From positions 62,001-126,000 of the forward strand of contig NZ_BBIU01000004.1 in the NCBI RefSeq assembly GCF_000730645.1: 64,000 nt of DNA, in the 5' to 3' direction. Positions 61,931 through 64,000 of this stretch are shown in pieces; the first letter of the stretch is position 1, and every line of letters starts with the position of its first letter. The DNA comes from Pseudomonas parafulva NBRC 16636 = DSM 17004. Its GTDB lineage: Bacteria > Pseudomonadota > Gammaproteobacteria > Pseudomonadales > Pseudomonadaceae. The notes beneath the pieces are model-generated. The model saw only the letters and a program-made list of their open reading frames with translations. It was not told where the DNA came from and did not search any database. The translations under genes and the position numbers were made by a program.

Positions 61931-62803
61931 TCAGAGCATCGCGTCACGCAACCGCGGGGTCAGCTCTTCGAACAGGGTCTGTACCGAGCGTAGCGCGCGG
62001 CAGTCGGGCCGGGTCAACAGCCACAGTTGGGTATCGCAACCGGGCAGGGGGCCACTGAGGGCGTCCACCCCCGGCAACGTGTGCACCATGTAGTCGGGCA
62101 GTGCGGCCACACCCAGGCCGGCCGTTACCAGTTGGGCAATGGTCGACATGCCACTGCACTGGTAGCGCGGGCTCAGCCCCGGGTGGTGCTGGTTGCGCCA
62201 GACCACGGTTGGGTGGTCCTGCATGGAATCGTCTGGCGCAATCCACGGCACACTGTTCGTCGACTCGGCCAGGGCCTCGCGCCAATGGGACTGGCCGCAG
62301 ATCACATAGGAGGTGGACCCCAGGTTGCGACCCACCAGGTGTTCCGGCGGCGTGTTGGTCAGGCGCAGGGCAATATCGGCGTCGCGCCGGCTGAGGTTGG
62401 CAAATGTGTTGGACGTGCCCATCTCAAGCGACAGGGCCGGATAGTTGGGCATGAATTCGGCCAGTGCGGGCAGCAACAGGCTGTGCATGACCGCCTCGGT
62501 GCACGTCAGGCGTACGGTCCCGCTGACCACCTGCTCGCCACTGGTCAGGGCGATGCGTGCGGCATCCAGCGCCTGTTCCGCGCGCTCGGCCTGCTCGGCC
62601 AGTGCCTGGGCAGTGTCGGTTGGCAGGTAGCCTTTGCGGCTTTTCACGAACAGCGCGGTGCCTAGCGCCGATTCCAGCCGGCGGATGGAGCGGAACACCG
62701 TCGACACGTCTACCTTCAGCAGTTCAGCCGCCTTGGCCAGAGAGCGCCCGCGTTCCAGTGCGAGCACCAGGGTCAGGTCGGCATGGGTAATCTGATATTG
62801 CAT
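61931..62803 (-). CDS. LysR-family regulator, GcvA-less type
   Basis: 290 residues. HTH in ALERGRSLAKAAELLKVDVS and TVFRSIRRLESALG; effector domain from about 90. Divergent from the permease gene, which it may control. I chose the ATG at 62803; an ATG at 62854 would add 17 residues. Confidence 0.82.
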   Translation of the reverse strand: MQYQITHADLTLVLALERGRSLAKAAELLKVDVSTVFRSIRRLESALGTALFVKSRKGYLPTDTAQALAEQAERAEQALDAARIALTSGEQVVSGTVRLTCTEAVMHSLLLPALAEFMPNYPALSLEMGTSNTFANLSRRDADIALRLTNTPPEHLVGRNLGSTSYVICGQSHWREALAESTNSVPWIAPDDSMQDHPTVVWRNQHHPGLSPRYQCSGMSTIAQLVTAGLGVAALPDYMVHTLPGVDALSGPLPGCDTQLWLLTRPDCRALRSVQTLFEELTPRLRDAML

Positions 62804-63245
62804 TGGTGCACGCTCTGCTTGCCGAATTGCCAATGTCTGTTGCGTTTTGGCCATTTTATAGTGAAACGGCCCCCGGGAAGCAATGCACCCGATGCGGCAA
62901 TCAATCCCCCCGATGGGAACGTGACAATAACAACAGCAGCAACCATCGCCGCCCTCGAGGCGTCATCCGTAGCATCACATCGCCGCAGTAAACCCAAGGA
63001 TGTACAGCCATGACGTCGGTCCCCCCGTGCGCCAGCCGTTCCCGCGAGATGAATGGCTTCCCGCAGGCAAGGCTTTTCAACGGTTCACCTTCTAATCCTG
63101 CGCCTCTTCTTTACAATGGCGCCCCCGTTGCAGGCCAAGGCATGGGCCCCGGATGATCCGGCCCTGACCGCAGATTCTCGACGAGTGAGCGCGGGCCTTT
63201 GCAAAGGCCTGTGAAAAACAATTCCAACACCGGCGGCTAATACTC
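62804..63245. other. 442-base intergenic region upstream of the permease
   Basis: No convincing gene. GGCCTTTGCAAAGGCC (63194-63209) is a perfect palindrome and CCGGATGATCCGG (about 63149-63161) another, both in what would be the leader of the permease mRNA. Promoters for both flanking genes must lie here. Confidence 0.5.
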
Positions 63246-64000
63246 ATGAGCAACTACACAGAAGCCGGCCGCCCACCCGATGTGGCAGCCGATGCGGGTA
63301 CACAGGCCCAGGGCAAGGGCCTGGCAAAAGGGCGGCTGGGGCTGCTCGCCAGCGTGGTTCTGGGCATCTCGACCATTGCGCCCGTCTATACACTGACTGG
63401 CGCCCTTGGCCCTACCGTGCGCGAGGTGGGCGCCCACTTGCCTGCCGTGTTCATCGTCGGCTTCCTGCCCATGCTGCTGGTGGCGCTGGGGTATCGTGAG
63501 CTGAATTCGGCAGAGCCTGACAGTGGCACCTCGTTCACCTGGTCGGCACGGGCGTTCGGCCCCATGATCGGTTGGATCGGCGGTTGGGGGCTGGTGGTGG
63601 CCACTACCATCGTGCTGTCGAACCTGGCCGGCGTGGCGGTGGACTTCTTCTACCTGTTCCTCGGCCAGATCACCGGCAACCACGGCCTCGCCGCGCTCGC
63701 GGACCACCTGCTGATCAACATTGTTACCTGTTGCGTGTTCATCGCGCTGGCAGTGTGGATCTGCTGCCGCGGCATGGCCACGACCATGACGGTGCAGTAC
63801 GGCCTGGTGGCGTTGCAGCTGCTGGTACTGATCGGCTTTGCCTTCGCGGCGTTCGGTGAAACCACCGCGCCGCCGCCGCTGGAATTCGATTTCGCCTGGT
63901 TCAACCCGTTCGGCGTCGAATCGTTCTCAGCCTTCGCGGCCGGGCTTTCGCTGTCGATCTTCATCTTCTGGGGCTGGGATGTGTGCCTGACCGTCAGCGA
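63246..64000 (+). CDS. APC-family amino-acid permease, 3' end outside window
   Basis: 251 codons to the window edge without a stop. GRLGLLASVVLGISTIAPVY at the start of helix 1 and a series of hydrophobic helices (LPAVFIVGFLPMLLVALGY, GWIGGWGLVVATTIVLSNLA, FIALAVWICCRG) are the APC permease pattern. ELNSAEPDSGTSFTWSARAF is typical of the loop between helices 2 and 3. Substrate unknown. No clear ribosome site precedes the ATG; ACCGGCGGC lies nearby. Confidence 0.85.
   Translation, partial: MSNYTEAGRPPDVAADAGTQAQGKGLAKGRLGLLASVVLGISTIAPVYTLTGALGPTVREVGAHLPAVFIVGFLPMLLVALGYRELNSAEPDSGTSFTWSARAFGPMIGWIGGWGLVVATTIVLSNLAGVAVDFFYLFLGQITGNHGLAALADHLLINIVTCCVFIALAVWICCRGMATTMTVQYGLVALQLLVLIGFAFAAFGETTAPPPLEFDFAWFNPFGVESFSAFAAGLSLSIFIFWGWDVCLTVS

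Overview
The window is about 62% GC, densely coded, and reads as chromosomal DNA of a Pseudomonas putida-group bacterium. Supporting signs are the gene order pstSCAB-phoU with phoBR, ubiCA, rubredoxin and rubredoxin reductase, an HU gene, recG, oxyR, exbBD-tonB, ridA-spoT-rpoZ, a split pyruvate carboxylase (pycA/pycB) beside a LysR gene, zwf opposite an RpiR-type regulator, aspA and purEK. Pseudomonas REP elements lie between genes. I see no prophage, insertion sequence, CRISPR array, tRNA or rRNA gene. From memory of Pseudomonas chromosomes this block lies on the origin-proximal side; that placement is inference.

Layout. 1-2505: a zinc/metal-type cluster (CobW GTPase cut by the window edge, DUF1826 protein, second CobW GTPase). 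2.5-6.5 kb: DUF3301 protein, pdxY, a thioesterase and a CPA2 antiporter. 6.6-10.7 kb: SMI1/KNR4 protein, Tim44-like protein, uvrD and a small unknown gene. 10.8-18 kb: zwf and an RpiR/HexR-like regulator, a small unknown gene, a LysR regulator and pycA-pycB, joining the hexose phosphate and pyruvate carboxylation steps of central carbon flow. 18.1-24.8 kb: two GNAT acetyltransferases, a PaiB-like protein, a MocR regulator, a polyamine-binding protein translationally coupled to an acetylpolyamine amidohydrolase, and an AraC regulator; this looks like a polyamine/acetylpolyamine region. 24.9-31.7 kb: aspA with a divergent LysR gene, purEK, GlsB-like and DUF3299 proteins, a hexose-phosphate mutarotase-like protein and a thioesterase. 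32-46.1 kb: an MHS transporter and the Pho system (pstS, pstC, pstA, pstB, phoU, a response regulator, an M23 peptidase, a CorC/HlyC-type protein, phoR, phoB), with Pho boxes at pstS, pstC and phoB. 46.2-57 kb: ubiA/ubiC, rubredoxin and its reductase, HU, a small unknown protein, a YbaK-like/HDOD fusion, recG, oxyR and exbBD-tonB. 57-64 kb: an SDR-type protein, a lipoprotein, ridA, spoT, rpoZ, a LysR gene and a truncated amino-acid permease.

The least expected signal is not a gene. Eight perfect copies of the DnaA-box 9-mer TTATCCACA lie within 1.9 kb inside the three zinc-type genes (485-2347), on both strands and in several reading phases. A second group lies in the PaiB and MocR genes, where box-like repeats encode the whole linker between the two MocR domains. 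By base composition only about 0.2 perfect copies are expected in the full 64 kb; I count twelve. A second family of structured repeats, built on AAGCTGCAAGC, fills gaps inside the pyc, pst and pho gene clusters.
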